A stretch of 64,000 bases of DNA, from contig OZ024724.1 of the NCBI GenBank assembly GCA_964016875.1, forward strand, positions 46,305,820-46,369,819. The letters are read 5' to 3'. Origin of the DNA: Fallopia convolvulus. Lineage: Eukaryota > Streptophyta > Magnoliopsida > Caryophyllales > Polygonaceae. This document shows positions 10,939 through 22,592 of this stretch, piece by piece (position 1 is the stretch's first letter; each line of letters starts with the position of its first letter). Under the pieces are notes generated by a model that ran no database searches, had not been told where the DNA came from, and was given only the letters and a program-made list of their open reading frames with translations. The position numbers were made by a program, and so were the translations under genes.

Positions 10939-12050
10939 TAATTATTAATTTTGTTATGGTTTATATTAATTCTGTTATAGTGAATGATAGGATTAAAAGC
11001 ATGGTTTCTAAACTGACTTCGTTATGCTAATTGCTGTCATTAAGTTAGTTGTAGTATGTTAGTGTGCTGTGTTAATATAAGTATCATTTCGGTTAGTAAT
11101 TCAATTTGTAAACTGTCATTAAAAGTAGTTAATGGCAGTTAGTAAAATCTAGTATAAATATGTAAGTTGTTTGTACATAGTTGTTGTTGGATGACACATA
11201 TATAAAAGTAACTTATGTGTGTTAGTACAGTTTTTTTTCTCTCTCATTCAAAGATCAAAAACACGTTGGTTTGATTGGATCTATTAGAGAAGAAGCCAAC
11301 AACAACAACAACAAGCATTTGGAGAACTAGGAAAATTGTGCATCTTTTAGTTAATGTAGAAAGATCAGAATATTATTACAACATTTCTTGTATGTAATTA
11401 GGAGCCTGCTTATTGAACAAAATAACAATTAGCTAGCAAATACCATGTTTATACTGCTGCAAGTCTTTATTACAAACTTGTTAGCATTGAGGTACATTTT
11501 CTATTAACCAAAAATCATCAAAAGGGTCTCAAACTTCTCTCATTCTGCATTGGGTGATCAAATGATCCTGAAAAGACCCAAAACTTCCCTTGGAAGTCGC
11601 TGTTATATGTGGGAAAAAGAAAAAAGCATACACAAAACAGAAAACAGTGGCATTGAAACTCGATCACCTATGTAAATTGTATAGTAGAACTTTATTTTTG
11701 TTTGTATATGAATCTGTTGGATATGTACTGCACAAAGTAGTTTGGTAAATATTCACTTGCTGTCTATTGTTTCTTTTTCCACGCTCTCATTTGTCGTCAC
11801 ATTAGTACATTTATTCGTTTCATATGTTTAAAATGTATATTAATGCAGGCTTCCTAGCAAGAAAGTGTAACGCTATATTGGTTATTGAAAATATAAGTGG
11901 ATAAAGTTAGTTTTGTGCCCCACACTTAACATTGAAACCCACAATTCAATATCAACAGGTGTGCCTAATTTGGAGCCTTGTGTGGCATTCTTGTATGTGG
12001 GTGTCTTGTGTGTAGCTTTCAAAGGGTGAAAAATGAAGCTTGCCAACACG
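10939..12050. other. AT-rich intergenic DNA, possibly an old LTR at about 11060-11270
   Basis: No gene. The stretch TGTTAGTGTGCTGTG ... AGTATAAATATGTAAG ... TTTTTTTTCTCTCTCATTC has the feel of an LTR promoter and leader, but I found no paired ends or TSD, so it is only a suggestion. Confidence 0.3.
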
Positions 12051-12054
12051 CGTA

Positions 12055-12330
12055 ATCTTATTTTACAGTGCAAGAGATCATTCTTATTGTCATTTTGTGC
12101 TCTCACTTTTACTTATTTTATTATCTTCATTCACTCATTCAGTAATATGTAATTCTTAATTTTTGGCATTGAATTATGTATAATTCTTTCTTGTTGAGTT
12201 TATGAATTGTAGCTTGTAACCTAACTCTATTAAGAATATGATAATGATAGGTACGGTGTCTTATGGTGACCAATTCACATACATGCACAACTTCTTTTTT
12301 TTGGTCTAGTACCAGAAATCAGAAAAAGAA
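12055..12330. repeat. segmental duplication, copy 1 (left arm)
   Basis: Matches 21361-22130 with moderate divergence: TCATTTTGTGCTCTC followed by CTTTTACTTA, then CTCTATTAAGAATAT and GGTGTCT.ATGG, in the same order. The second copy is longer because a 378-bp MITE has inserted in it. Confidence 0.75.
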
Positions 12331-12690
12331 GTCCAAAAATGGAGCAGAAAGTAGAATGGGAGGGGCTCATGAAGAAAAAAGAATTGAGAAAGTGAAAAGA
12401 AATAGGATTCCATTGAAATCCTCATCTCCCAAGAAAATTTGGGCAAAAAGAATATCAACACTAATCATTTCCGAATTATATACTCCATCATCATCAATAA
12501 TATCATCATCATTAACCATGCAAAACATATACCTTTAGTACAGCATTTTTTTGTTCTAACTTTTTTGATAATTTTCTTAGCACTACATAAAAAGTCACAT
12601 GATTACCCTTTTAGGTCAAAATACAAAATAGTAGTAGAGTACAAACAGTAGCCAGTAGTATCTCCAAGAGAAAAAGCAACAGATTCTCCA

Positions 12691-12704
12691 CCATATAATA
12701 TAAA
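12691..12704 (+). promoter_or_regulatory. putative TATA box of the phytocyanin-like gene
   Basis: CCATATAATATAAA about 115-125 bp before the start codon at 12818, in a suitable place for a TATA element. The sequence is AT-rich around it, so confidence is moderate. Confidence 0.45.
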
Positions 12705-12817
12705 CACCATTTGAAAATCCACCCAAAATGTGACACCCTCGAAAGTGGTCACTAAGATGGGCACTTTAAAAGGGTATACGCCCCAAAGTTACTAGTTACA
12801 CAAGAAATTGAGAAATC

Positions 12818-13883
12818 ATGGAGCTCTTTCAAACAAGAACCTTCATCTTCTACATCTTTCTGCTGGGCCTCATAAGTTGTTCATACTGTGCTACAGTTGT
12901 AGTAGATGGTGTCACAGAGTGGAAACACCCCGCTATTACCATTGCAGATTCCGTCAGTAAGTAAACTTGTAGACTTCAATTACTTTTGCTCAATTTCTTT
13001 GTACCAAAGTAATCAACTACCATAGAACTAACATCAAAACTTCTCTGTATTGCCAGTTTTCAAGGACAAGTACCACTACAATCTCTACATTTACAAAACA
13101 AGAAGTGCGTTCAATATCTGCAATTTTACTCAAGCAACCCTTCTCACTAATCCCAACTCTCCCTCTTACACTGTGAGCTATATACCTTTCTTTATCAAAT
13201 CAATTAATTTTCCTATTTTGTAATTTTTGTTATTGTGACCGGGTTTATACATAATACATTATAGTGGCGCCCTTCAAGGCTAGGCTACTTCTACTTCTCC
13301 TCCAAACCCTGCCAGCGTGGCACAAAACTAGCCATCAAGGTGGTCCCACAACCCACCAGGGCAGCACCGCCTCCCACGGTGGCTGCACCACCACAGACCT
13401 CGGGAGGCGACGCGTGGTCTTCCCCGGCATTCCCGTGGCCGTTTCTGCCGCATGAGAAGTCAGCTGGGCCAGTGAGCTCTCCGGGGCCGATGGCGGCCGC
13501 AATGGCACCGCTGCTGCCGGACGGAAAAGGAGGGATGATGCCGTTCATAGCCAGTAATCCGGCGGTCCCGCTGCCGGCGAGTGAAGTGGACTCCTCCAGC
13601 ATCTTTCCTCTCCCCACCTCCGCCATTAAAAATGATGCACAGGTACACCCCCACAACAACCCTTTTTGATTTTTTATTTTTTATTTTGGACACTTTCCAT
13701 AAGACTTGAAACGGAAAACTCATGAAGTCAAAATATTTTGCTTTCTTCTTACATACATTGCTTTGAATGAAGTTAAAATGTTTTGCTTTCTTTTTTGTTG
13801 AATTGTTTTTGCAGCAAGTGAAGATGATGAGGCGGTTTGGAAATGTGATACTTCAATGCATTTGGATCGTGATGATGCTGTGA
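12818..13883 (+). CDS. phytocyanin / early nodulin-like protein with signal peptide and Pro-rich tail
   Basis: Four exons: 12818-12956, 13057-13172, 13265-13642 and 13815-13883, with GT-AG introns, giving 233 residues. Residues 1-24 form a signal peptide (MELFQTRTFIFYIFLLGLIS then CSYCA). The plastocyanin-like domain spans about 25-115: GVTEWKHP, DSVIFKDKYHYNLYIY, CNFTQATLLTNPNSPSYT, GYFYFSS, C then GTKLAIKVVP. A Pro/Ala-rich linker follows (about 116-208), and a hydrophobic C-terminal segment in exon 4 (VILQCIWIVMML) could be a GPI-anchor or membrane signal. The usual copper ligands (two His, a Cys) are not obvious, so like other early nodulin-like proteins it probably does not bind copper (inference). 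Family members act at the cell surface. It lies in a segment duplicated at 21-22 kb, where no gene copy remains. Confidence 0.88.
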
Positions 13884-14726
13884 AAGGAAGACCAAATCAG
13901 CTAGAGAGAGAGAACTAGTTTAGTAGTTTGCTATGCCAGTCGTATTACATATTCTGGTTTACGTTTGTGTTCCACTTCATGTTCCATTTGTTGTGATTAG
14001 CTGATTGTTTTTTCAAGAGTTTTCTATATAAGTGGTATTAGAACCCATCATTGTAAATGGAACATGAAATGGAACAGAAATGTTTCAAAAAAAAAAAGCC
14101 AAGACGAAATTCGGATTTCCGGATTTCAGTAATGTTGTCCCTACTACAAGACATTAGTTAGTGTTTCTCCTCCTTTTGTACTACTTCGTGTTATATGTAT
14201 AAGAGTGGCTTCTCTTAATGGTTATGATCATCACCATGTGATGTGCTCCTTTTATAACTTTGAATACTTGCTTTGGATTAATCATGATCAATTCCTTTTT
14301 CGTTAGCACATCGATCGATCATATGATAATCATTAGCAGTTCTTTTACCCACTATCCCTATGTAATTTATACATACTACTATTTTCTTGCAGTAGCCAGG
14401 ATACCTCACAAAGGAAAATCATAATTCGATAAGTGGGATCATAAATGTAAGTACATACTACTGTTCGTTCTTTTATTAAAAAAACGGTATATCGGATCTA
14501 AACTCGATTCTCCATAGAAAAATGAAAATAAAAAAATAATTTTGATAAGGAAAACTTGACCTTGAGCCAAGCATTTGCCTTTAAAAAAAGCCAACCCATA
14601 GGGGCGGAAAACCCAACAACCAAAAAGTATCTCAAAACTACTAAACTTCAGTGTCTATTTTTTCTAACGAGAACTTGAACTTCTGGAGAGGTTCATATTA
14701 GATCCAATTGAACGAGAGTGAGTGGG
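13884..14726. other. 3' flank of the phytocyanin-like gene; right arm of segmental duplication
   Basis: Contains the gene's 3' UTR in its first few hundred bases. From about 14530 to 14680 the sequence matches 22190-22320 (AACTTGACCTTGAGCCA, GCATTTG, then AAAAAGTATC.CAAA), continuing the duplication seen left of the gene. Confidence 0.65.
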
Positions 14727-14913
14727 TGTGAAGATAAAATATTTGTGTGAATGTAATCTATCATTTAATAGAATATTCAAGAGGATTTTTATATACAAAG
14801 AGTTACTTGGAGCCAAAGCGATTTTATCTATCTTGAAGCCCTAAGATATAAGGAAAATATATTATACAATATACAAAAATATCTCAACAATATATATATA
14901 TCTTATCCTAATA
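14727..14913 (-). repeat. 3' LTR of the first copia element
   Basis: 187 bp; on the plus strand TGTGAAGATAAAATA to CCTAATA. It is longer than its partner by three extra TA units. The polypurine tract lies immediately inside it. Confidence 0.95.
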
Positions 14914-14924
14914 CCCCCCACAAG
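14914..14924 (-). other. polypurine tract of the first copia element
   Basis: On the minus strand TTGTGGGGGG directly abuts the 3' LTR start, fixing the minus orientation. Confidence 0.85.
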
Positions 14925-14925
14925 C

Positions 14926-17900
14926 TCATGGTGGATTCCGAACATGAAGCTTGGAGCGTAATTGCAAGAAATGAGCAGTCCCAATGGCTTTAGTGAAGAT
15001 ATCAGCAGTTTGATCACAAGCCCGAACATGACGAACAATCAATGAACCGTCCTCCACTTGCTCCCGAACAAAATAGAAGTCAATCTTGATATGTTTGGAG
15101 CGTTGATGAAAAACAGGATTAGCGGACATATACGTAGCACTCAAATTGTCACCTAAAATAATAGGAGGACGAACCATAGGAGCCTGTAATTCGAGCAATA
15201 ACTGTTGAATCCAAATGAGCTCTGTAGAAGTGAAAGCAATAGCCCGATATTCTGCTCCAGTGCTAGATTTAGCCACAACATGTTGTTTCTTGGAAGCCCA
15301 AGTAATGAGATTGCCATCATAATAAATAGCAAAACCATGTTGTAATCTACAGTCATCACTGTTGGACGCCCATCCAGCATCACAATAAGCAATCAAACGA
15401 TGATCAACAGAAGGCCGAATGCATAGGCCTGTCGAGATGGAGCCTTTGAGATAACGGAGGATGCGCTAGACGGCAGCCCAATGAGTCTCAGTAGGAGAAT
15501 GCATGTACTGACAGACTCTATTAACCGCATAAGAAATCTCTGGCCGAGTAATAGTAACATACTGTAAAGCACCAACAATGCTCCTATATAAAGAAGGATC
15601 AGATAACGGATCACCTGAACGAGTCAACGGGGGAAGAAATGGGCTTGGCGTCTGGCATTTTGCTGCGAATCAGAATGTCCCGAATATACTTCTGTTGTGA
15701 AAGAAGAAAATAATCAAAACCTCTGGAAACTTCAAGTCCAAGAAAGTAATGCAGAGGACCCAAATCACGTAAAGCAAACGTTCTATTCAAGAGGTGAACA
15801 AAACGATCAATGTCAGCTGAAACAGATCCTGTGATGAGAAGATCATCAACATAGACAAGAATATACAGCACAGAAGAACCACGCCGCCGAACAAATAAGG
15901 ATGTATCAGAACGGCATGAACGAAAACCATGGCTGATGAGAAATTGTCGAAGTTTTGTAAACCAAGCCCGAGGAGCTTGCTTAAGGCCATAAAGAGCTTT
16001 CTGAAGGAGACAGACATGATGCGGTTTGGTCTGATCTGTGAAGCCTGGAGGTTGCTGCATATAAACTTTCTCAGATAAATCTCCATTGAGAAATGCATTA
16101 TTAATATCAACCTGTCGGATAGGCCAAGACTGTTGCAATGCAATAGACATAACAATGCGAATAGTGGTAGGCTTCACAACAGGGCTAAAGGTATCAAAAT
16201 AATCAACACCCTCTTCTTGATTGTAGCCTTTGGCTACCAAACGAGCTTTGTAATGCTCAATGGAACCATCTGCCTTTTGTTTGATCCTGCACACCCACTT
16301 ACAACCAACAATGTTAGAATTACAAGGGTGAGGAACAAGTGTCCAAGTCCCATTACGCAAAAGGGCATCAAACTCGGATTGCATAGCATGTTACTATTCA
16401 GGCGATTTTGAAGCCTGTAAAAAGGTCTTAGGTTCATCAAGAGAATTAGGCAAAATCGGCAAAGGATGTTTGGTAGAGGAAAAGGTTTTGGGTTTGAGGT
16501 TATTCGTTTTAGAATGAGTAACCATTTGGTGAGTGGAGGATTCAACAAGACGAAAATAAGATGGAATGGATGAAGAGGGAGAAGAGGCATTACATGAGTC
16601 TGTAGAGGAGACAGCAGCTAGTTCTCCATCAATGGATCGTGACACCGAGTTATCACCTTGGTTGGACACTGAAGTGAGCGGATTTGGTGGTGGTGTTGGA
16701 TGTGGTGACTCGGAAATGACATTAGGAGTAGTTGAAGGTTGATTTGATGGTGAAAGGCGAGGCTGGGATGAAGGCGGAGATGTGTCGATTGAACTCGGCG
16801 ACACAGGGAGAAACTCGGTCTGAGTCTCGGCCAAGACTTGGACCGAGTTTTCTGCTGGATGCATCGGTGACGCAGCAAGTTGAAGAAGCGAAGGAGAAGG
16901 GCCATGTGTTTGGTTTTGTGGAGTTGGGATGGCATGAGGTTGAGCATGTAGGAGGTATGGAAAAGTTGTCTCATCAAAAATGACATGGCGAGCGACATAG
17001 ACTCGACGAGAGGGAACATGAAGACACAAATAATCCTTGTGTTTAGAACTATAACCAATGAATAGACAGGGGGAAGATCTAAATTCAAGCTTGTTAGCCA
17101 TATATGGTCTTAAAAAGGGGTAGCACAAGCAACCGAAGCTCTTAAGAAAAGAGTAATCGGGAATTTTATGATATAGAACCTCAAACGGTGACTTGTAGTC
17201 TAAGATTGGGCTAATGGTTCTATTATGTAAATAAACCGATGTATGAAAGGCATGCTCCCAAAATGAAGGTGGTAATTTAGAATGAGATAAGAGAGCCAAA
17301 CCCTTTTCAACAATAGTACGATGACGACGCTCAGCTGCCCCATTTTGAGACTGAGTATGAGGACATGACACACGATGAAGGATACCCTGTGTTTGAAGAT
17401 AATGAGAAACAGAACGATATTCTCCCCCCCCCCCCCCAATCCGATTGGAATTGCTTGATTTTTGTAGAGAATTGAGTTTCAACCATATTTTGAAATAGTT
17501 AAAAGTGAGACAAGACTTGATATTTCTGGGAGAGAAAATAAATCCATACAAACTTAGTGCAATCATCCACAAAAATAAGAAAATATGAATTTCCATTAAA
17601 GGAAGTAACCGGGGAAGGTCCCCAAACATCCGAGTATACCAAATCAAAGGGTAAAGCACTAGAAATATGAATGCTAGGGAGAGAGAGAGACGACGACTCT
17701 TCCCAAGTTGACAAAACTCACAAACAGAATTCAAATTGTTCAACGACACAGGTAATTGAAATTTAGAACGACGAAAAATAGACTCATGTGGATGACCTAG
17801 ACGCTCATGCCAAGTTTGAAGAGTGGTTCTTTCAACAAGGAAGGCTTTAGGAGAAGGTGAAGTCAGTCGAGAGGGTGCCAAGTGATAAAGCCCGTTGTCA

Positions 17901-19421
17901 GTGATTCCTTTGAGGAGTATTCTTCCATATTTGTCCTTCACAAAACAACAAGTAGGGTAAAAAAACATGTAAGCATTATTATCCTTGGTTAATTGAGAGA
18001 CACTAATAAGGTTTTTCTTTATTTGAGGAACAAAAAGAATATTATGTAAATGAATGGGTTTAGGGTAGGCAGGTAAAGTTTGATGACCCAAATGTGTAAT
18101 AGGAAGAGACATATCGTTGCCTAATTGTAAACCATCATTGCCAGTGTAATCAGAGTGCACAGAAAGATTACCAAAGTCAGCGGTGACATGAGCGTTGGAC
18201 CCCGTATCAAAGCACCAATTGGGATCAACAAGAGTGGAGGGCGAATTGCCCATTTGGAAGGAATACCGAGGTTGTTGCTGTATGTAGTTCGATTGAGGAG
18301 CAACAGTGTGTTGTGGTTGATTATAGTCCTCATGTCCAGCAGTGTACGAACGCGAGTCTCCACGTCCACGGCCGCCTCGTCCACCACGACCTCCACGATT
18401 ATTGTAATTCGGATTTGTGGGAGGATAATCAATAAAATTCTGACGCTGCCAGCAATTAATCGCCTCATGCCCAGGCGTTGATCAAAGTTGACATGTAGGA
18501 CGACTTGAAGAAGATCCAGCGTCGGAACTCGGTTCAGACCGGGACTGGTTGTTGCGAGAACGAGGTCCTCGATTTGCCACATTAGCCGAAAGAGATAAAT
18601 CCGAAGAAGCAGGCTGATTTGCTGCATTAAGACGCTCTTCTTCTTGTAATAAGAGACCAAATAGTTCATCAGAAGAAATAGGGTGCTTTTGCATATTATA
18701 AGTAGTTAGAAACGCAGAGTATGACGAATCTAACCCATTCAGAATATATTCAATGAAATCATGATCAGAAACAGTGTAGCCACATTCAGCAAGAGCATCA
18801 GAAAAGCTCCGCTTTTTCTCCACATAATCAAGAATAGATAAATTGCCTTTCGTCAGATTTTGCAACTGATGCTTTAGAAACATAGAACGAGCCCGAGTTT
18901 GGGCAAAAAAACATGCGCTTGAGAATAGCCCAGGCCTCATGAGTGGTCTTAGCGCGAGCAACATGTGCTAATAAGGGTGTAGATAAAGTAGAACGAATCC
19001 ATAAAAGAATGAACATGTCTTTTTGAGTCCAATCAGCGAATGCGGGATTAGGTATAAGAGGTGATGTAGATCCCGAAGCAATCGGAAAATATGCTGACGG
19101 TGCACTGTCGGGAAGAAGAAAGCTGTCAACACTGTACGCCTCAAGAGAAGACTTGATCGTATGACGCCAAAGAATATAATTTGTGCGATCCAACTTATTG
19201 AGAGTCGGAAACGCAAGAGATTGAACTGTCGCACTCGATGCCACAGCAAGAAGGGCACCAACGGATTTGGAGGACGTCGCCTCATCACGAACAATAGTGG
19301 GGATGGCCGGCGGAACTAGTGATGCGATGACGCCGATTGTGGTGTCCGTGACTTCCGGTTGGATGGTGGGCGTAACGACGCCGGTGGTGGCCGCCAGTGG
19401 TTGATGATCACCGTCAGACAT
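14926..19421 (-). pseudogene. copia gag-pol polyprotein, broken by frameshifts and stops
   Basis: Start at 19421 (MSDGDHQPLAATT). Gag covers about 19421-18490. The zinc knuckle near 18480 has a stop in place of its second Cys. Protease active site DTGSNAHVT is near 18208. The pre-integrase motif TWHERLGH and the integrase core with VYSDVWGP, FVDDCTKFVW and QNGAAERRHR follow (17860-17100). Reverse transcriptase includes KARLVAKGYNQEEGVDY and the intact YVDD at 15842-15853. RNase H is at 15396-14926 with CDAGWASN and AKSSTGAEYRA. Breaks: a frameshift in gag near 18905 at a seven-A run; a frameshift near 17700; a G14 run (17424-17437) in integrase; tandem stops near 16390; a frameshift near 15610; a stop near 15463. 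Translation of a full polyprotein is impossible. Confidence 0.93.
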
Positions 19422-19463
19422 GGCTGAAGGCTAGGGTTTTGAAAAAAAATTGGATCGTATTAT

Positions 19464-19476
19464 GCTCTGGATACCA
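19464..19476 (-). other. primer binding site of the first copia element
   Basis: On the minus strand TGGTATCCAGAGC follows the 5' LTR directly. It matches the 3' end complement of initiator tRNA-Met (TGGTATCAGAGC) with one extra base. Confidence 0.85.
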
Positions 19477-19657
19477 TGTGAAGATAAAATATTTGTGTGA
19501 ATGTAATCTATCATTCAATAGAATACCTAAGAGGGTTTTTATATACAAAGAGTTACTTGGGGCCCAAACGATTTTATCTATCTTGAAGCCCTAAGATATA
19601 AGGAAAATATATTATACAATATACAAAAATATCTCAACAATATATCTTATACTAATA
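19477..19657 (-). repeat. 5' LTR of the first copia element
   Basis: 181 bp, TGTGAAGATAAAATA to TACTAATA on the plus strand; followed by the right copy of the GTGGG target duplication. Confidence 0.95.
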
Positions 19658-19662
19658 GTGGG

Positions 19663-20242
19663 AAAGATTAGTAATTTTGTCGGTCACTTGAAAATCGCGA
19701 TTGATTTATATTGTTGAAAAGGTTTGCATCTGAGCTAGGATATAAGAGATGAGCATCTCAATTTTCCATGGGAAATGACAGATTTTAATTTTAATAGAAA
19801 GTAATTATACATGCATCAAAAAATAGATAAATATTTTATTCAAACACATAAATAGAGTTAAAAAATAAAAAAGATGAATAATGTACATCAATAACTCGAT
19901 GCACAAACAATTAGTTTTGGTACATAATTGGTTACTATTGACGTACAAGGTCAATTTTGATGCACAAACTACATGCGTCCCTCATAAACCGATTTTGCAA
20001 AAAAATATAAATAAAAATTCGCTCATGCCATTATCAATTTTGATGAAAGTCCCGATGTTGATTTTTTTTTGGAAAGAATAGCCGAAATTTATTCTTATTA
20101 TTCAGATGAGCGCTTATTCTCATATGATAATTTCTCTTTTCATATACACCACTAACAAAAAAAGTAGTCAGTCGTTTAGACCGAAAAACAAAGAATTAAG
20201 TCGAAAAATGATATCGATGTACATGTCAAAAATAGTAACTAA
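19663..20242. other. AT-rich intergenic DNA
   Basis: No gene or element recognised. A near-repeat ATGCACAAAC..TT occurs twice around 19900-19970. Confidence 0.45.
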
Positions 20243-21314
20243 CTAGTATGTATTCTTGTACCTTGTACGGTTTTTCTTAAATAAAATATTAATAATAAAA
20301 TATTTTCAAATATTTTTATTATTCGAGAAAAATAATCATGTAAATACTTAAATATAAATTTTGAATAAATATTTAAAATCAATAGATAAGTAATAAGATA
20401 AAAAAAATTATTAATTTAACTATTATATACATGGGACCGTTCAAAATAAACTCAATTATAATGATATAAGAGTGTACGTACATTACACTATCTTTATATT
20501 AAACTTAATTATCTAAATCTAGCATATGCATTCTATCTAAGAATAAAATAAATATCCTAATATTTTTATAATATATAGCATAAAAAAAATTTAATAATTT
20601 TCTTATTTATCATATCTAGACCTGTCAATCGGGTCGGGTTGGGCGGGTTCGGGTTCAGTCATTTCGGGTTCGGGTTAAATCGGGTTCCGGGTCGTTATGG
20701 GTCACGGGTCAATCGGGTCGGGTTACAGCGGGTTTTCGATCGGGTCGGGTTGACCAACGGGTCTAAAATATCCTTTTTTCTTATGATTATTAAAATTAAT
20801 TTTTAATTAAATAATAATATTTAATTATAATATATTATTTTCATTTATTTTAATAATAAAATATATTATAAGTTTCAAAATAAATTTAAAAAATTCTATA
20901 AATAAGCTAAATCGGTCAACCCAAGGGGTTTCGGGTTTCAACCCAACGGGTTCGGGTGTCAACCCAACGGGTTCGGGTTGTAGCGGGTTCGGTTTATTTC
21001 GGGTTTCGGGTTCAAATTTTCGGGTCTTAACCCTAAAATTATCGGGCGGGTCAGGTCGGGTTAGCGTGTTAGGTCAGTTTTTGACAAGTCTAATCATATC
21101 CAAAAATAAAAGATTTTTTTTAAATTAAGAATGTGATTTTCTATCCATTGATTATAGTGATATAAGATTGTACGTACATTACACTATCTTTATATTAAAC
21201 TTAATTATTTTGCCAAATATTGGTTTTAATAAAAAGAGGTGATGTGGTCCAATCTAAAAGCGACATGTGTCATTTAATAATTTTGTTAACCTCCGCTTTA
21301 GTATATAATTATGA
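20243..21314 (-). mobile_element. Helitron-like element carrying a nested hAT MITE
   Basis: Minus-strand reading: starts after A with TCATAATTATATACTAAAGC, followed by GACACATGTCGC and GGACCACATCACC, the 5' pattern shared with the other Helitron-like copies. It ends CTAG then T, with the short hairpin GTACAAGGTAC about 12 bases before the end. Without the 476-bp nested MITE and its 8-bp duplication it is about 588 bp. A 60-bp phrase (TGTACGTACATTACACTATC and onward) occurs on both sides of the nested element at about 20472 and 21171. Confidence 0.68.
20617..21092. mobile_element. hAT-type MITE rich in CGGGTCGGGTT repeats (476 bp)
   Basis: Ends TAGACCTGTCAA and the inverse TTGACAAGTCTA are near-perfect terminal inverted repeats. 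It is flanked by a perfect 8-bp target duplication ATCATATC (20609-20616 and 21093-21100), the hAT hallmark. The interior has dozens of GGGTT/CGGGT motifs at both ends around an AT-rich centre. No coding capacity. Confidence 0.9.
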
Positions 21315-21360
21315 TTGTCTCTACCATCCTAATCATATGGATATGTAATATCATTTCAAA

Positions 21361-22130
21361 GTGCTACAAATCATTCTTCGTGTCATTTTGTGCTCTCGCT
21401 TTTACTTAGGCTCTGTTAGACATAGGTTTGTGGACATTTTTGAAGGTTTTTACTATTTAAAAATGCCTAACCTAAATAGATGTTAGGTAAGGCAGTTTTC
21501 TACAAGGAGGTAGAGACTTTTAGAGGTTTTTGAAAAGATTTAAAACCACAAAATGAAAACTTTTGATAGATAGAGTTTAGGAGGTTTGTAAAAATTAACA
21601 AACTATTTTTTTATTCATTAATGAAATTAATTCCTTTTTGATAATTTAAAACTAAAACCTACTAAAAACCGTATAATGTTACTCAATTAAGTTTTGGAAA
21701 TTTTCAGATAAGAAAATCTCTACCTATTCAAAAACCTCTTATAAAACTTTCACATCCTCAAAAATCTTATATTACCAAACAAAGTCTTAATTATATTCTC
21801 TTCTTTAAGTAATTTGGAATTTTCTTTTGAGATTGAGTTGTTTTTTATTCCTACTTGAGCTTGTGAGTTGCAAGTTGTAACCAACTCTATTAAGAATATA
21901 ATAAATTATATGCATGGTGTCTCATGGCGACTCATTGACATACATGGGATTTCCATGGAAATGAAGTCCTTATAGCTCAGTACTCGACTACTCGGTGCGT
22001 ATATACTTTGTCAAAACTTTGTTTGATTTCAACTTCCTTTTACAAAATATTCACGGTTTATTTCTTTTACCAAATAGCAGAACGTAGTAAAGAAAGGAGT
22101 AAAATTAGAGTCCAAAAAACAGACCAGAAA
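21361..22130. repeat. segmental duplication, copy 2 (gene-less)
   Basis: Aligns with 12067-12360 either side of the MITE at 21409-21786, including CTCTATTAAGAATAT and the CAGAAAGTAGA stretch. The match then resumes at 22190-22320 with 14530-14680. The roughly 2.1 kb in between in copy 1, including the phytocyanin-like gene, is absent here. Confidence 0.75.
21409..21786. mobile_element. Tourist/PIF-type MITE (378 bp)
   Basis: Terminal inverted repeats GGCTCTGTTAGACA and, at the other end, GACTTTGTTTGGTA. It is flanked by TTA on both sides (21406-21408 and 21787-21789), the 3-bp target site of PIF/Harbinger elements. The paralogous segment at about 12110 reads straight through (CTTTTACTTATTTTATTATC), which acts as an empty site. 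Confidence 0.82.
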
Positions 22131-22592
22131 GTAGATTGAAGTAAAAGGGATTGGCGACGGTCACTAAAAAATAAATTTTCCACAGAAAAGGAGAGAATAT
22201 AATTTTGGTAAAAATAAACTTGACCTTGAGCCATGCATTTGACATTTTTACGTAAAAGCCAGCAAATAAAGCGGGTAGAAAACCGAAAAAAGTATCCCAA
22301 AGCTGGTAGAACTATAGAGATTCGTATAAAGTGAGATTTTGAAATCAAACACATCACATTTCCTAAAAATTCAAAATCCAGCTTTCACTTTTCAAGGAAA
22401 CAAATTCGCTCCGAAAATTGACCCCCAATTGATGAACTTCATACCAGAGCACAAACTTAGCCTCAAGTAACAAATGGTTGAGCACTTCAATATTTTCCAA
22501 ATCCTACAATCAAATCAGACCGTTCTTTATAAATGTGATTTAAATCCCTTTCTTGTCTCAAGATAAAAGACATTTTCAATCATACTTGAATG

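Larger units (their letters stand above)
14727..19657 (-). mobile_element. full-length Ty1/copia LTR retrotransposon, inactive
   Basis: A 4.93-kb element flanked by a perfect 5-bp target duplication GTGGG (14722-14726 and 19658-19662). It has two LTRs (187 and 181 bp), a tRNA-iMet-type primer site, a polypurine tract and, on the minus strand, gag, protease, integrase, reverse transcriptase and RNase H in copia order. On the coding strand the LTRs begin TATTAG and end TTCACA, so the 5' end is TA and not the usual TG. The LTRs differ at about 9 of 181 positions plus a 6-bp TA-repeat indel. Short LTRs and domain sequences suggest an Ale/Retrofit-like lineage (inference). Confidence 0.95.

Noticed and set aside
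13291..13723. Minus-strand open frames over the third exon of the phytocyanin-like gene
   Set aside because: They are antisense shadows of a GC-rich Pro/Ala coding exon; the plus-strand frame matches a family and splice sites.
16618..17439. Additional frames on both strands in the copia element
   Set aside because: They overlap the recognisable integrase frame and have Leu/Ser/His-rich compositions of out-of-frame translation.
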